From assembly GCA_020171895.1 (NCBI GenBank), contig JAIVAN010000013.1:1-64000 (forward strand): DNA of 64,000 nt, read 5' to 3'. This document shows positions 44,590 to 53,720 of the stretch, piece after piece. The notes under the pieces are model-generated. The model saw nothing but the letters and a program-made list of their open reading frames with translations. It ran no database searches and had not been told where the DNA came from. The position numbers and the translations under genes are program-made. The DNA is from Bacillus timonensis. GTDB lineage: Bacteria > Bacillota > Bacilli > Bacillales > Bacillaceae_L. Numbering within the stretch: the first letter of the stretch is position 1; every line of letters starts with the position of its first letter.

Positions 44590-45759
44590 ATGCTACGTGG
44601 TACTTTTCAATTAATGAAATCTGTTAATCGATCCATCATTCTGAATAAAATACGCACTTCTGAACCAATATCCCGTGCACAAATCGCTAAAGAAACTAAC
44701 CTTACACCTCCAACTGTAAGTAGTATAGTGAGAGAATTAATTGGACAAGGCTTAGTGAAAGAGAGTAACCTTGGTCATTCAAGTGGTGGGCGTAAACCAA
44801 CCATGCTGTATATCAATACAAAAGGTTATTTTGTAGTTGGTGTTGATGCTGGCCCTGCAAAAGTTGAATGCATTTTGACTGATTTAACGGGCTCCGTTAT
44901 ACATCGCTCATCTCAGCTAGTTGTCAAACCGATAACAAACGAACAGTATATGACAATAATCAAGGAAAATATTAGCAAAATCATGAAAGGTATAGTTAAA
45001 GAGAATATTATTGGAATCGGTGTAGCTATGCATGGAGTTGTCGATGTTGAAACCGGTACCTCTTTAGTCGCACCAATATTAAAGTTACGAAACATTCCTA
45101 TAAAAGAAACATTAGAAAAAGAGTTTCATTTACCTGTAAAAGTTGAAAACGATGCTCGAACAATGGCACTTGGTGAATCCTGGTTTGGTGGTCATGGAGA
45201 TGTTGAAAGTATGGTTGCCGTAAATATAGGCCAGGGTGTTGGAGCTGGTATTGTGATAAATGGGAAATTGTATCACGGTGCTCAAGGAATTGCTGGAGAA
45301 ATAGGACACATGACCATAGATCTTAATGGTGAATTATGTGAATGTGGAAACAGAGGCTGCCTACAAGCTTTAGTAAGTGGAGAAGCAATCTCTGAACAAG
45401 CTAGAAAACAATTAGGTAAATCCTATGAAATTCAATCAGGGCAAGATATTTATGCATCTGCTCTTAATGGCGATGAAAATTGCATTCGTTTACTAGAGCA
45501 GACAGGTACAATTATCGGAGTTGGGTTAACGAATCTGATCCATCTTGTAAATCCAAGTAAAGTAGTGCTTGGTGGAGGGGTCATGAATAGTGCAGAGTTT
45601 ATAATGCCATCACTTCTTGAAACGATTCAACAAAGAGTCTTAACGAAGGAAGCAAGACAGACGGAAATCGTTGTAACCCAGTTAGGGAGCGATGCAACAT
45701 TATTAGGAGCTGTATCTTTACTCTTAGTTGAATTATTTGATCCAATTTTAATAGGCTGA
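44590..45759 (+). CDS. ROK-family transcriptional repressor
   Basis: A protein of about 389 aa. The N-terminal winged helix (LNKIRTSEPISRAQIAKETNLTPPTVSSIVRELIGQGLV) is followed by the ROK sugar-kinase-like domain with the zinc motif CECGNRGCLQALVSG and GEIGHMTID. It resembles XylR/NagC repressors. The start is ATG 44590, with GGAGG seven bases upstream; the frame to 44569 includes that site. It lies between the galactoside operon and the gal genes, so galactose or a galactoside is the probable inducer. Confidence 0.9.
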   Translation: MLRGTFQLMKSVNRSIILNKIRTSEPISRAQIAKETNLTPPTVSSIVRELIGQGLVKESNLGHSSGGRKPTMLYINTKGYFVVGVDAGPAKVECILTDLTGSVIHRSSQLVVKPITNEQYMTIIKENISKIMKGIVKENIIGIGVAMHGVVDVETGTSLVAPILKLRNIPIKETLEKEFHLPVKVENDARTMALGESWFGGHGDVESMVAVNIGQGVGAGIVINGKLYHGAQGIAGEIGHMTIDLNGELCECGNRGCLQALVSGEAISEQARKQLGKSYEIQSGQDIYASALNGDENCIRLLEQTGTIIGVGLTNLIHLVNPSKVVLGGGVMNSAEFIMPSLLETIQQRVLTKEARQTEIVVTQLGSDATLLGAVSLLLVELFDPILIG

Positions 45760-45790
45760 ACCTCTCCTATGAAAGGTCCAGCCATTTTTA
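45754..45790. terminator. Bidirectional terminator between the ROK gene and galM
   Basis: GGCTGAACCT and AGGTCCAGCC form a stem with one mismatch, followed by ATTTTTATA on the plus strand. The genes converge here. Confidence 0.8.
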
Positions 45791-46825
45791 TATTTCAACA
45801 CAAAAGGTATACACGGTCTGTTTTTCATAATTTTCATTAGCATGTAAAATGATGCTGGGGAATCCTCGATAGTGTAATGATGCTGGTGTACCTTGTGTTT
45901 CAAAGCAAACCCCTAGATATTTTCTAGAGACTCCTTCTTCCAATTGAATACCTTCATTTAGAGCATTAGCTGTATACATCACCATTCCTGGTTGATTCGT
46001 TCGAATTGATAATTTCCTTCCACTTATAGGCTCGGAAACAACAATTTGGTCTTCTTCTGTCGTGTTAAAAATAAAGTAGTGATCATATCCATTTCCAACC
46101 TTGATGTTTTGACTAAAAGGAGCATGAATACCAGTCGCAAGGGTTAAACCTTTTCTAAAGTCAAAAGGGGTCCCCTCAACATCTAACCGTTTTCCAGTTG
46201 GGATGAGGTGGTCGTCAAGTTCAACAAATGTATCACTTTCGACAAAAAGATAGTGATCATGGATTGTACTCTTCAAATTCCCAGTTAAATTAAAATACGA
46301 ATGGTTTGTGAGTGTAAAAGGCGTCGTTTTATCACTTGTAGCGACATAATCAATCCTAAGCTGATTTTGATTGTTAAGTATATATTTGACAGCAACTTCT
46401 ACATTACCAGGATATCCACCCTCTTGATCTTCACTTTTATGGGTTAGCTTCAAACCAATTTCATCCTCTGTTTGAAAGGATTGAACCTCCCATAGGACTT
46501 TATCAAACCCATGAAACCCTCCATGCAAGTGATTTTCACCATTATTTGCATCTAGAATATAGTTTTTATCATCTAGTTCAAATGAGGCTCCCTTAATTCT
46601 TCCTGCCACTCGCCCTATAATAGCTCCTAGGTAAGGTGAGTTTGTTTCATATTCGTTATAATCCTTATAGCTAAGAACAATGTTTTCAAACTTTCCTTGT
46701 CGATCTGGAACAATTAATTTTGTTATAATTCCACCGTAGTCTAGGATACTAACTTTCATACCATGATTATTCGTTAGTGTGTATTCATGCCACTTACCCA
46801 AAATGTTTGATTTAGTTATCCACAT
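45788..46825 (-). CDS. galM: Aldose 1-epimerase
   Basis: A 345-aa mutarotase that interconverts alpha- and beta-galactose before phosphorylation by GalK. Visible are the GRVAGRI loop, NGENHLHGG, the His in TLTNHSYFNLTG and the catalytic Glu in GVCFETQGTPASLH. Last gene of the galK-galE-galT-galM operon. Its ATG overlaps the galT stop by one base. Confidence 0.93.
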   Translation of the reverse strand: MWITKSNILGKWHEYTLTNNHGMKVSILDYGGIITKLIVPDRQGKFENIVLSYKDYNEYETNSPYLGAIIGRVAGRIKGASFELDDKNYILDANNGENHLHGGFHGFDKVLWEVQSFQTEDEIGLKLTHKSEDQEGGYPGNVEVAVKYILNNQNQLRIDYVATSDKTTPFTLTNHSYFNLTGNLKSTIHDHYLFVESDTFVELDDHLIPTGKRLDVEGTPFDFRKGLTLATGIHAPFSQNIKVGNGYDHYFIFNTTEEDQIVVSEPISGRKLSIRTNQPGMVMYTANALNEGIQLEEGVSRKYLGVCFETQGTPASLHYRGFPSIILHANENYEKQTVYTFCVEI

Positions 46826-48312
46826 TAACGAATCACCTGCTCATTTAAAAGACTAATAAATTTTTCAAATGGTTCTTTTCTTTTAAATACCCCTGCATCC
46901 TTTAGACATTTTACAAATTTTTCGCCGAGTTCTACTCGAATAATATGCTCAACTTGTTCAGTTTTCGTAACTACTCCATATTTTCTTTTTATTTCCTCTA
47001 TCCATTCAAGATGATAACTCTTCACTTTTCCTTGATGACCTAGTAGGTGTTTTTTTATTTCAACTAACTCTTCCATTAACCGTGGGGGGAGAACCGCCAG
47101 TCCCATCACTTCAATTAATCCAATATTTTCTTTTTTTATATGATGAACATCTGCATGTGGATGGAAAATACCAAATGGATGTTCGTCGTTTTTTCGATTA
47201 TTTCTCAGAACAAGGTCAACCTCGAATATTCCGTTTATATTTCGAGCAATAGGTGTAATCGTATTATGCCGTGTTTTATTCGTAAATGCTATTACACCTT
47301 CTTTTTCATCAGAATAGTTTTTCCAAACCTGAAGGATATCGTCTGCTGCATTAACTAGCTCTTCTTTATCTGATGATTTTAAGCGAATTACAGACATTGG
47401 CCACTTTAAGACTGATGCCTTAATTGTTGGATAAGCATCTAGCTTAAATTTAAATGCATCTTCTGCTCTAGTCATAGCAAACTCATAATTTCCACCTTGA
47501 TAGTGATCATGGCTTAAGATGGATCCACCTACAATAGGGAGATCAGCATTAGACCCAATAAAATAGTGGGGGAATTGGGAAGTAAAACTTAGAAGTCTGT
47601 TAAAGGTATTTCGGTTAATAATCATTGAACGGTGTTCTTCAGACAGTAGAATACAATGCTCATTATAATAAACATAAGGCGAGTATTGTAAATACCAATT
47701 TTCATTTTCAAGTGGGACTTGGATAATTCTATGATTTGAACGTGCTGGGTAACCTGTTCTTCCAACATACCCCTCATTCTCCTTACACAATAGGCAGTTT
47801 GGATAGCTACCCGTTTGCTTCACTTCACGCTCTCTTTTTATTTGCTCTGGATCTTTTTCCGGCTTAGATAAATTAATCGTAATATCCATTTGACCGTATG
47901 CTGTATCTACTTTGTATGATATATTTTTTGAAATTCGTTTAGTTTGTATATAGTTATTATTTTTGCTTAATTGGTAAAAAAAATTAGTCGCAGCAACGGG
48001 AGATTCCTTATATTTTCGATTGAATATTTCATTTACAACAGAAGGTCTTGGAACAAAACAATTCATAATATTAGCTGCTAAAATCTCCTTGTCACCGAAG
48101 ACATTTTGTATAACATGCTGTTCAATCGCAAACTCAATCATATAATCTATTATATTTGGAATCGTATCATCGTATGGTTGAACCTCTTTCGGATATGTTT
48201 CTAGACCAAGTAAACCCATGAGTTGATTTCGTACATAGATTTGATCAGTTGGCTGAATTAATTCAACTTCCAATGACTTTTGGATAAGTCCAGCAATAAG
48301 TGAATACATCAT
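46825..48312 (-). CDS. galT: UTP/UDP-glucose-hexose-1-phosphate uridylyltransferase, class II
   Basis: A protein of 495 aa, typical of the Firmicute GalT class that differs from E. coli GalT. Visible blocks are [17 protein letters not shown], the CxxC-like [14 protein letters not shown] and the active-site-region segment [13 protein letters not shown]. It exchanges UDP between glucose and galactose-1-phosphate. I start it at ATG 48312, which overlaps the galE stop (ATGA) with AAGGAAGTG upstream. The frame open to 48408 lies wholly inside galE. Confidence 0.92.
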   Translation of the reverse strand: MMYSLIAGLIQKSLEVELIQPTDQIYVRNQLMGLLGLETYPKEVQPYDDTIPNIIDYMIEFAIEQHVIQNVFGDKEILAANIMNCFVPRPSVVNEIFNRKYKESPVAATNFFYQLSKNNNYIQTKRISKNISYKVDTAYGQMDITINLSKPEKDPEQIKREREVKQTGSYPNCLLCKENEGYVGRTGYPARSNHRIIQVPLENENWYLQYSPYVYYNEHCILLSEEHRSMIINRNTFNRLLSFTSQFPHYFIGSNADLPIVGGSILSHDHYQGGNYEFAMTRAEDAFKFKLDAYPTIKASVLKWPMSVIRLKSSDKEELVNAADDILQVWKNYSDEKEGVIAFTNKTRHNTITPIARNINGIFEVDLVLRNNRKNDEHPFGIFHPHADVHHIKKENIGLIEVMGLAVLPPRLMEELVEIKKHLLGHQGKVKSYHLEWIEEIKRKYGVVTKTEQVEHIIRVELGEKFVKCLKDAGVFKRKEPFEKFISLLNEQVIR

Positions 48313-49310
48313 TTTTTCACTTCCTTTTTGTAACCATCTTGATGAGAAGAATGCCATTTCCAAGCATCTAGCATTATTTTGCTTACAGATGTTCGTTTTG
48401 GAGTCCACCCTAACACTTTTTTGGCCTTTTCAGAACTTGCAATTAATATACTCGGATCACCAGACCTACGAGGACCCATTTTCACTGGAATATCTCTACC
48501 GGTTACTTCTTTTGCTGTTTCAATCATTTGTTTCACCGAGAAACCTTGGCTGCTTCCAAGATTGAACACATTACTTGGATTGCCTTCCCTTAAATAATCT
48601 AAAGCCAACAAATGAGCTTGAATGAGATCTTCAACATGAATATAATCACGTATACATGTTCCATCATCAGTATCATAGTCCACACCAAAGATTGTAACAT
48701 GTGCCCTCTTTTTTAAAGCCGTCTGTAAAATAATCGGGATGAGATGTGTTTCTGGAAAATGATCCTCTCCAATCTCTGCTGTTTCTCTAGCACCGGCGAC
48801 ATTGAAGTAGCGCAATGCAACATATTTTATTCCATAAGCTTTCTCTGTCCATTTCATTAACTTTTCCATCATTAGCTTTGATTCACCATACGGATTTGTT
48901 GGGTTTGTTTGTTGTAATTCTGTAATTGGTACTGACTCAGGTTCTCCAAAAGTAGCTGCAGTAGAGGAAAAGACGATTTTCTTAACATCATGTTCTACCA
49001 TTGCCTTAAGTAAAACTTGTGTACCGTATACATTGTTATCAAAGTATTTCAACGGGTTTTCCATCGACTCTGCGACTAGTGAATTTGCAGCAAAATGAAT
49101 GACAGATTCAATCGCCTCCTTTTTAAATACAGAGCGTAGGAAGTCAACATTTCGAATATCCCCCTCATAAAAGGTCGCTTCATGATGAATAGCTTCTCTA
49201 TGACCAGTTTCAAGATTATCAACAACTACCACATGTTCTCCTTGATCAATCAGTTGATAAACCGCATGTGAACCAATGTAACCCGCTCCACCTAAAACTA
49301 ATACACTCAT
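48309..49310 (-). CDS. galE: UDP-glucose 4-epimerase
   Basis: A 333-aa extended SDR. The nucleotide-binding GGAGYIGSH is at residues 7-15, the SSTAATFG and [11 protein letters not shown] blocks supply the Ser and Tyr-x3-Lys of catalysis, and RYFNVAGA is present. It regenerates UDP-glucose and may feed cell-wall galactose. It lies 14 bases after galK and overlaps galT by 4 bases. Confidence 0.95.
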   Translation of the reverse strand: MSVLVLGGAGYIGSHAVYQLIDQGEHVVVVDNLETGHREAIHHEATFYEGDIRNVDFLRSVFKKEAIESVIHFAANSLVAESMENPLKYFDNNVYGTQVLLKAMVEHDVKKIVFSSTAATFGEPESVPITELQQTNPTNPYGESKLMMEKLMKWTEKAYGIKYVALRYFNVAGARETAEIGEDHFPETHLIPIILQTALKKRAHVTIFGVDYDTDDGTCIRDYIHVEDLIQAHLLALDYLREGNPSNVFNLGSSQGFSVKQMIETAKEVTGRDIPVKMGPRRSGDPSILIASSEKAKKVLGWTPKRTSVSKIMLDAWKWHSSHQDGYKKEVKK

Positions 49311-49324
49311 GTTCTCCTCTCCTC

Positions 49325-50494
49325 TTATAATAGTTCTATTGCACCGTCACTAATTGTTGCCGTGTAAAACGTTACTTCATAACCAACTCTTTCAACATAA
49401 ATTGATTGAATTTTATTTTTAAATTGTTCTACCTTTTCTTTTTCAACAATTGCAAGGGCGCACCCCCCAAAGCCAGCCCCAACCATACGTGCACCTATTA
49501 CGCCATCGATCTCCCAAGCTGTCTCCACGATTGTATCTAATTCAAAACCTGTTACTTCATAATCATCTCTTAAAGAAAGATGAGATGCATTCACTAACTG
49601 ACCAAAACTAATTAATTCACCCTTCTGTAAATATTCTAGTGATTTTAATGTACGCGCATTTTCATATACCGCATGTTTTGCACGCTTAAGGTTCACTTTA
49701 TCTTTAATAAGATGTTTGTTTCTTTCAAACTCTATGGGAGTTAATTCTCCTAAGCTAGTAATAGAAAGCTCCTGTTGTAGATCAAACAAAGCCTGTTCAC
49801 ATTGTTGACGACGTTCATTGTACTTAGAACCTGCTAATGTCCGCTGTTTGTTTGAATTAATAATCAAAATAGAGTGATTTTCTAAGACAACTGGTGCATA
49901 CTTATAGGCTAATGTATGACAGTTTAATAGAATGGCGTGGTCCTTCCTTCCCATCCCAATTGCAAACTGATCCATAATACCACTTTTGACTCCAATATAA
50001 TCATTTTCAACCAACTGCCCAAGACGAATCATTTGAATTCGTTCCATTTTCAACTGATATAAGTTATTTAATAACACTCCTGTTACCAACTCAATTGAAG
50101 CTGAAGAAGAAAGCCCTGCACCATTAGGTATGTTACCAAAATATAAAATATCGGCACCTAGACCAATATTAAAACCAGCATGCTTCATAAATAAGATCAT
50201 ACCTTTTGGATAATTCGCCCAATGATCATTATTTTTATAGTCTAAATCATTTAAATCCACTTCAATAATTCCAAGCTCTGAGAAATTCATAGAATAGAAA
50301 CGAAACTTTTGGTCATCACGTTTCGTTGCAAGTGCATATGTTCCTAAAGAGATAGACGCAGGAAACACATGACCTCCATTGTAATCAGTATGTTCTCCAA
50401 TTAAATTAATTCTTCCCGGAGCAAAGAAAAGTTTAGGTGTTTTTGTTTCATTGAAAATAGATTGAAATTTTCTTATTAAATCACCTTTTTGCAT
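49325..50494 (-). CDS. galK: Galactokinase
   Basis: A 389-aa GHMP kinase and the first gene of the gal operon. Signature 1 [19 protein letters not shown] is near residues 27-45. The ATP loop [16 protein letters not shown] and the C-terminal [13 protein letters not shown] are intact. It phosphorylates galactose released by the hydrolases encoded at 29769-37168. GGGGGA precedes the ATG. Confidence 0.95.
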   Translation of the reverse strand: MQKGDLIRKFQSIFNETKTPKLFFAPGRINLIGEHTDYNGGHVFPASISLGTYALATKRDDQKFRFYSMNFSELGIIEVDLNDLDYKNNDHWANYPKGMILFMKHAGFNIGLGADILYFGNIPNGAGLSSSASIELVTGVLLNNLYQLKMERIQMIRLGQLVENDYIGVKSGIMDQFAIGMGRKDHAILLNCHTLAYKYAPVVLENHSILIINSNKQRTLAGSKYNERRQQCEQALFDLQQELSITSLGELTPIEFERNKHLIKDKVNLKRAKHAVYENARTLKSLEYLQKGELISFGQLVNASHLSLRDDYEVTGFELDTIVETAWEIDGVIGARMVGAGFGGCALAIVEKEKVEQFKNKIQSIYVERVGYEVTFYTATISDGAIELL

Positions 50495-50517
50495 AATTAG
50501 TCCCCCTAATTTAAAAA

Positions 50518-50540
50518 CTTTAGCAAACTTTAGTTAGTTA
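50518..50540. promoter_or_regulatory. Imperfect palindrome upstream of galK
   Basis: TTAGCAAAC TTTA GTTAGTTAA: arms match at 7 of 9 positions, 24 bases upstream of the galK start. The half-sites resemble TTAACAAAC in the ROK promoter, so this could be a second operator for the ROK repressor. Short and AT-rich, hence low confidence. Confidence 0.35.
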
Positions 50541-50701
50541 ATTAATTTAATTAAGTTAATTTGATTGTATTACAATATAAACGAATAAACAATCATAAAT
50601 TCCATAATACTCTTACTAAATTAGCTAATACATAAAAATAATACTCCGTTGTTTATTTAACTTTCTAGCTTCTATCTGATAATAGATCATAACTAAATAT
50701 T

Positions 50702-50731
50702 AAAAACCACACCTAAACAGGTGTGGTTTTT
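50702..50731 (-). terminator. Terminator of the remnant gene
   Basis: AAAAACCACACCT and AGGTGTGGTTTTT form a long stem over AAAC. It follows the stop codon of the DUF3221-like remnant on the minus strand. Confidence 0.8.
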
Positions 50732-50738
50732 AATAATC

Positions 50739-50899
50739 CTATTTAACATTCTCAATTTTTTTAGCTTCCCCTAAAGCAGGTAACGATGATTTCACTCCAC
50801 CTTTTAGCCACACAACAACTTTACTACCTTTTTTTAATTCTTCGGAAGCTCTTAATTGTAAAATTAAAAATCTTTTTTCATTATCATGCCTAAAAGAAA
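50739..50899 (-). pseudogene. C-terminal remnant of a DUF3221-like gene
   Basis: On the minus strand the frame encodes HDNEKRFLILQLRASEELKK, then GSKVVVWLKGGVKSSLPALG and EAKKIENVK followed by stop. This reads like the C-terminal OB-fold end of DUF3221/YobA-type secreted proteins (L..G.KV.VW..G.V..S.PA.G.AKKIE). There is no start codon, ribosome site or signal peptide upstream, where the next gene's terminator lies. The remnant therefore appears to be a decayed tail with its terminator still attached. Confidence 0.5.
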
Positions 50900-50930
50900 A
50901 AAGACCAAACCACAATTGTAGTTTGATCTT
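50893..50930 (-). terminator. Terminator of the quinone-reductase-like gene
   Basis: On the minus strand AGATCAAAC pairs with GTTTGGTCT (one G-T pair), followed by TTTTTCTTTT. Confidence 0.85.
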
Positions 50931-50937
50931 ACAGTCC

Positions 50938-51876
50938 TTATTCCTTCACGCGAATGACAATTTTCCCACGTGCATGATGTGTTTCGCTCAGAGCATGTGC
51001 GTCTCTTAAAGATTGTTCAGAGAAGTCAAATGTATGACCAACCACAGGTTTTACTTTTCCCTCTTCATAAAGGTCAGCTAATTTCTGAAGCTGTTCTCCA
51101 TTTGGTTCTAACCAGACGAATCCAGCATTAACCTTATGGCTTGCTGCCTCTTCTTCAGAAGGTGGTTGAACGATTGAGACAAGTTTGCCGTTCTCTTTTA
51201 GTACTTTATAGCTTTTAGACTGAATGTCGCCACCCATAGAGTCTAATACTAAATCGTATCCATTTAGCACCTCGCTAAAGTCAGTATCTCGATAATTGAT
51301 GACTTCATCAGCTCCAAGTGATGTTAAAAATTCTTTATTATTTTCACTAGCGGTAGTTGCCACATGTGCACCAAAATATTTTGCAATTTGGACAGCAAAT
51401 ATGCCCACTCCACCAGCACCAGCATGAATTAACACCTTATCTCCTTCTTGAATCTTTCCAAAGTCAATAAGACATTGCCAAGCAGTTAACCCAGCTAGAG
51501 GAATTGCAGCTGCTTCTTCAAAGCTCATTTGTTCTGGCATACTAGCTAGTAAGTTAGAATCAACTGCTACATATTCTGCATAGGTACCTCTATTTGTCGT
51601 TGCAGGACGAGTAAATACACGGTCTCCTACTTTGAAATCAGATACATTACTGCCAGCTTCGACTACAATACCCGCTGCATCCCATCCTAAAATCATTGGA
51701 AATTCAAAAGGAAGCATTTCTTTTAAATAACCCGCTCGAACCTTCCAGTCAATCGGATTAATAGAGGTTGCATGCACTTCTACTAAAACCTGATTTTCCG
51801 AAATTTTTGGTGTATCCATTTCTTTCTCTACTAAAACGTTTTTATCTCCATACTCTTCAATCACAATTGCTTTCAT
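50938..51876 (-). CDS. NADP-dependent quinone oxidoreductase-like protein (zinc-free MDR family)
   Basis: A 312-aa medium-chain dehydrogenase/reductase. It has the N-terminal GroES-like fold (VEVHATSINPIDWKVRAGYL), the family-typical GWDAAGIVVEAGS, and an NADP site GAGGVGIFAVQIAKYFGAHV. The Cys/Glu ligands of zinc alcohol dehydrogenases are absent. It probably reduces quinones or alpha,beta-unsaturated carbonyls. The gene lies downstream of a TetR repressor and has a promoter with a palindrome at the start point. Confidence 0.9.
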   Translation of the reverse strand: MKAIVIEEYGDKNVLVEKEMDTPKISENQVLVEVHATSINPIDWKVRAGYLKEMLPFEFPMILGWDAAGIVVEAGSNVSDFKVGDRVFTRPATTNRGTYAEYVAVDSNLLASMPEQMSFEEAAAIPLAGLTAWQCLIDFGKIQEGDKVLIHAGAGGVGIFAVQIAKYFGAHVATTASENNKEFLTSLGADEVINYRDTDFSEVLNGYDLVLDSMGGDIQSKSYKVLKENGKLVSIVQPPSEEEAASHKVNAGFVWLEPNGEQLQKLADLYEEGKVKPVVGHTFDFSEQSLRDAHALSETHHARGKIVIRVKE

Positions 51877-52108
51877 TCTTTGTTTCCTCCTATTGTTTTA
51901 TGTACATCGTCTGGCAAAAACCAAAGCTTTACACTCAAAACCTTCCTTTCAAATAGCTTAAAGAAGTCTCGTGTTTACACCATCAAAATCCAGTTAAATC
52001 TTTAGAATTTCAATGTGAAACGATTTTTGTGACAATGCACCTATCTATTTGTCTCTTCTAGGTTTTATTTATCTACCTAAAGTTATTCTTCATTTCCAAC
52101 TAAAAACT

Positions 52109-52126
52109 GTACCGACTGGTAGGTAC
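52109..52126. promoter_or_regulatory. Candidate TetR operator
   Basis: GTACCGACTGGTAGGTAC: outer arms GTACC/GGTAC are perfect, and the inner part is imperfect. It lies at the expected transcription start of the minus-strand promoter at 52133-52162, so a bound repressor would block the polymerase. Confidence 0.6.
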
Positions 52127-52132
52127 AAAAAG

Positions 52133-52162
52133 AGTGTAACAAAAAAAGAAATGTGGAGTCAA
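52133..52162 (-). promoter_or_regulatory. Promoter of the quinone-reductase-like gene
   Basis: On the minus strand TTGACT (52162-52157), 18 bases, TACACT (52138-52133). About 250 bases of leader separate it from the start codon at 51876. Confidence 0.6.
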
Positions 52163-52235
52163 CGGAAACGCTCGGTCTATGTCCACTTTTCTTTTTACCG
52201 TATAAATAGTAGTTGGTATTCTTGTAACGAACCTA

Positions 52236-52820
52236 TTATTTATTATTCAAATGGTAATCATATTGAATCATTTCAATTATATCCTTAAACACTTCTACGT
52301 CCTGTTTATTTTTCATTAATAAAAGCCCACCCTCTATAGTTGCTATCATAGATCGAGCTTTTTTTGCCGTATTTAGTTCAGGAGGAAGCTCTCCATCTTG
52401 CTGCATCTCAACCAGAATCTGTTGAACTTTTTCCTCCCATTGTTCAAAAAAACATGCCAACTTCTCTCTAAAAATCGGATCATGCTCACTTAACTCAATC
52501 GCTAGGTTTCCAATGGGACAGCCTCGCTTGCCCTCATGTTCTAGCTGTAGTGTTAAAATCTTTTCGAGCATTTTTTTTATTTTCATTTTCGGAGGCTCTG
52601 GTTGGTCAAGGATGTTAATAAACAAGCATTCTTCCATTTCAGAAATAACATGATCAATGACTGCTTGTCCTAAATCCCGCTTCGACTTGAAGTAATGATA
52701 AAACTGTCCCTTTCCTATTCCTGTCTCAGCTAATATGTCACTAAGTTTGGTGTTTTCGTATCCTTTCGTATGAAAAAGGGTAGAAACAGTACATATAATG
52801 TCATTTACTTTTGAAGCCAT
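52236..52820 (-). CDS. TetR/AcrR-family transcriptional repressor
   Basis: A 194-aa regulator. The N-terminal helix-turn-helix reads CTVSTLFHTKGYENTKLSDILAETGIGKGQFYHYFKSKRDLG. The C-terminal ligand domain contains CPIGNLAIELSEHDPIFREKL, as in the YxaF/LmrA/QacR-like group (TetR_C_6/16). It probably represses the downstream oxidoreductase through the palindrome at 52109, with an electrophile or quinone as inducer. This pairing is inferred from position. Confidence 0.9.
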   Translation of the reverse strand: MASKVNDIICTVSTLFHTKGYENTKLSDILAETGIGKGQFYHYFKSKRDLGQAVIDHVISEMEECLFINILDQPEPPKMKIKKMLEKILTLQLEHEGKRGCPIGNLAIELSEHDPIFREKLACFFEQWEEKVQQILVEMQQDGELPPELNTAKKARSMIATIEGGLLLMKNKQDVEVFKDIIEMIQYDYHLNNK

Positions 52821-52970
52821 TGGACAACCGCCTCCTCTCTTAGTTCGCTATCGTTCCTTGATTATGTCTTTAGTATACATTTTTTCCTATTCTATCGCAT
52901 CCATTTTGAATTCATCTATTTAAAGAATTAGAGGATAAATGTCGGTCTCAACTGTCCATTGAATTCTATA

Positions 52971-53005
52971 AAAAAAGATCACACCCCATTAACAAAGATG
53001 TGATT
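52971..53005 (-). terminator. Terminator after ycgI
   Basis: ATCACA and TGTGAT form a stem over about 15 bases; on the minus strand CTTTTTTTATA follows. Confidence 0.75.
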
Positions 53006-53014
53006 ACTATATTG

Positions 53015-53602
53015 TTAACCCAAAACCTCCAACCGAATCCCCGTACATTCATATCCATTACAAGCACTTTCATATGTCGGACAGGCTGACACAGCCACAA
53101 TAAGATCCATTTCGGCCTTTAACTCAATATAATCTCCGCTTGAAGATAGAGGTTCTACCACACAAACTCTTCCTTCGTTATCAACGATCGTATTCATAAA
53201 AATATTGAAGGGCCGGTGTTGTTGTAAAGGTTGTATGTTAAATGATACTAGCGCTTTGTTTAAGTTATCGAAACAATTGGCATGCTCTCTTTTATCGTAT
53301 AAGATCTCATACATTTCAGGTCGGCATGCTGGTAGTAACAGATCATGTTTACCTACCATGTCTTTCATGACTGTGAGCATTGGTTGATAGCGGTTTGAGT
53401 ATAGGGGTTCCCCTTGTTGAATATCTTTACTGTGAAGAGCATCAATTGTTGCACCAGGATCTAGACATTCTGTTGAATCATCGGCATTAATGGCAACAAG
53501 ATCTGCCACTTGTTTTCCTTCAATATCGATAACCCGTATGACTTGGCCTTTCTTCAGCCGTACACCGGCACCTGTTTCGGCTTCAATATTTATAACCTTC
53601 AT
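53015..53602 (-). CDS. ycgI: DUF1989 / urea carboxylase-associated family protein (YcgI-like)
   Basis: A protein of 195 aa. The N-terminal part GAGVRLKKGQVIRVIDIEGKQVADLVAINADD is the hallmark of DUF1989, and Cys residues recur in CLDPGATIDA, LPACRPEMY, SACPTYESACNGYECTG. ATG 53602 follows GGGGGGTG; the frame open to 53785 has no ribosome site. Members of this family neighbour urea/guanidine carboxylase genes in other bacteria. In B. subtilis ycgI sits with ycgF, ycgG and ycgH as here. Function unknown; the Cys cluster suggests metal binding. Confidence 0.87.
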   Translation of the reverse strand: MKVINIEAETGAGVRLKKGQVIRVIDIEGKQVADLVAINADDSTECLDPGATIDALHSKDIQQGEPLYSNRYQPMLTVMKDMVGKHDLLLPACRPEMYEILYDKREHANCFDNLNKALVSFNIQPLQQHRPFNIFMNTIVDNEGRVCVVEPLSSSGDYIELKAEMDLIVAVSACPTYESACNGYECTGIRLEVLG

Positions 53603-53720
53603 GTCAACACACCCCCCTTTTATTTTCCCCACATAGTATGTAAGTTCTGTAGAAACTTCATACATAAACATCCTTTTCATAACGGACACTAATGCTATCG
53701 AATTGGATGGAGGAAATAAG

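Noticed and set aside
48313-48408. N-terminal extension of galT inside galE
   Set aside because: Lies entirely within galE in another frame; the ATGA overlap with a ribosome site marks the real start.
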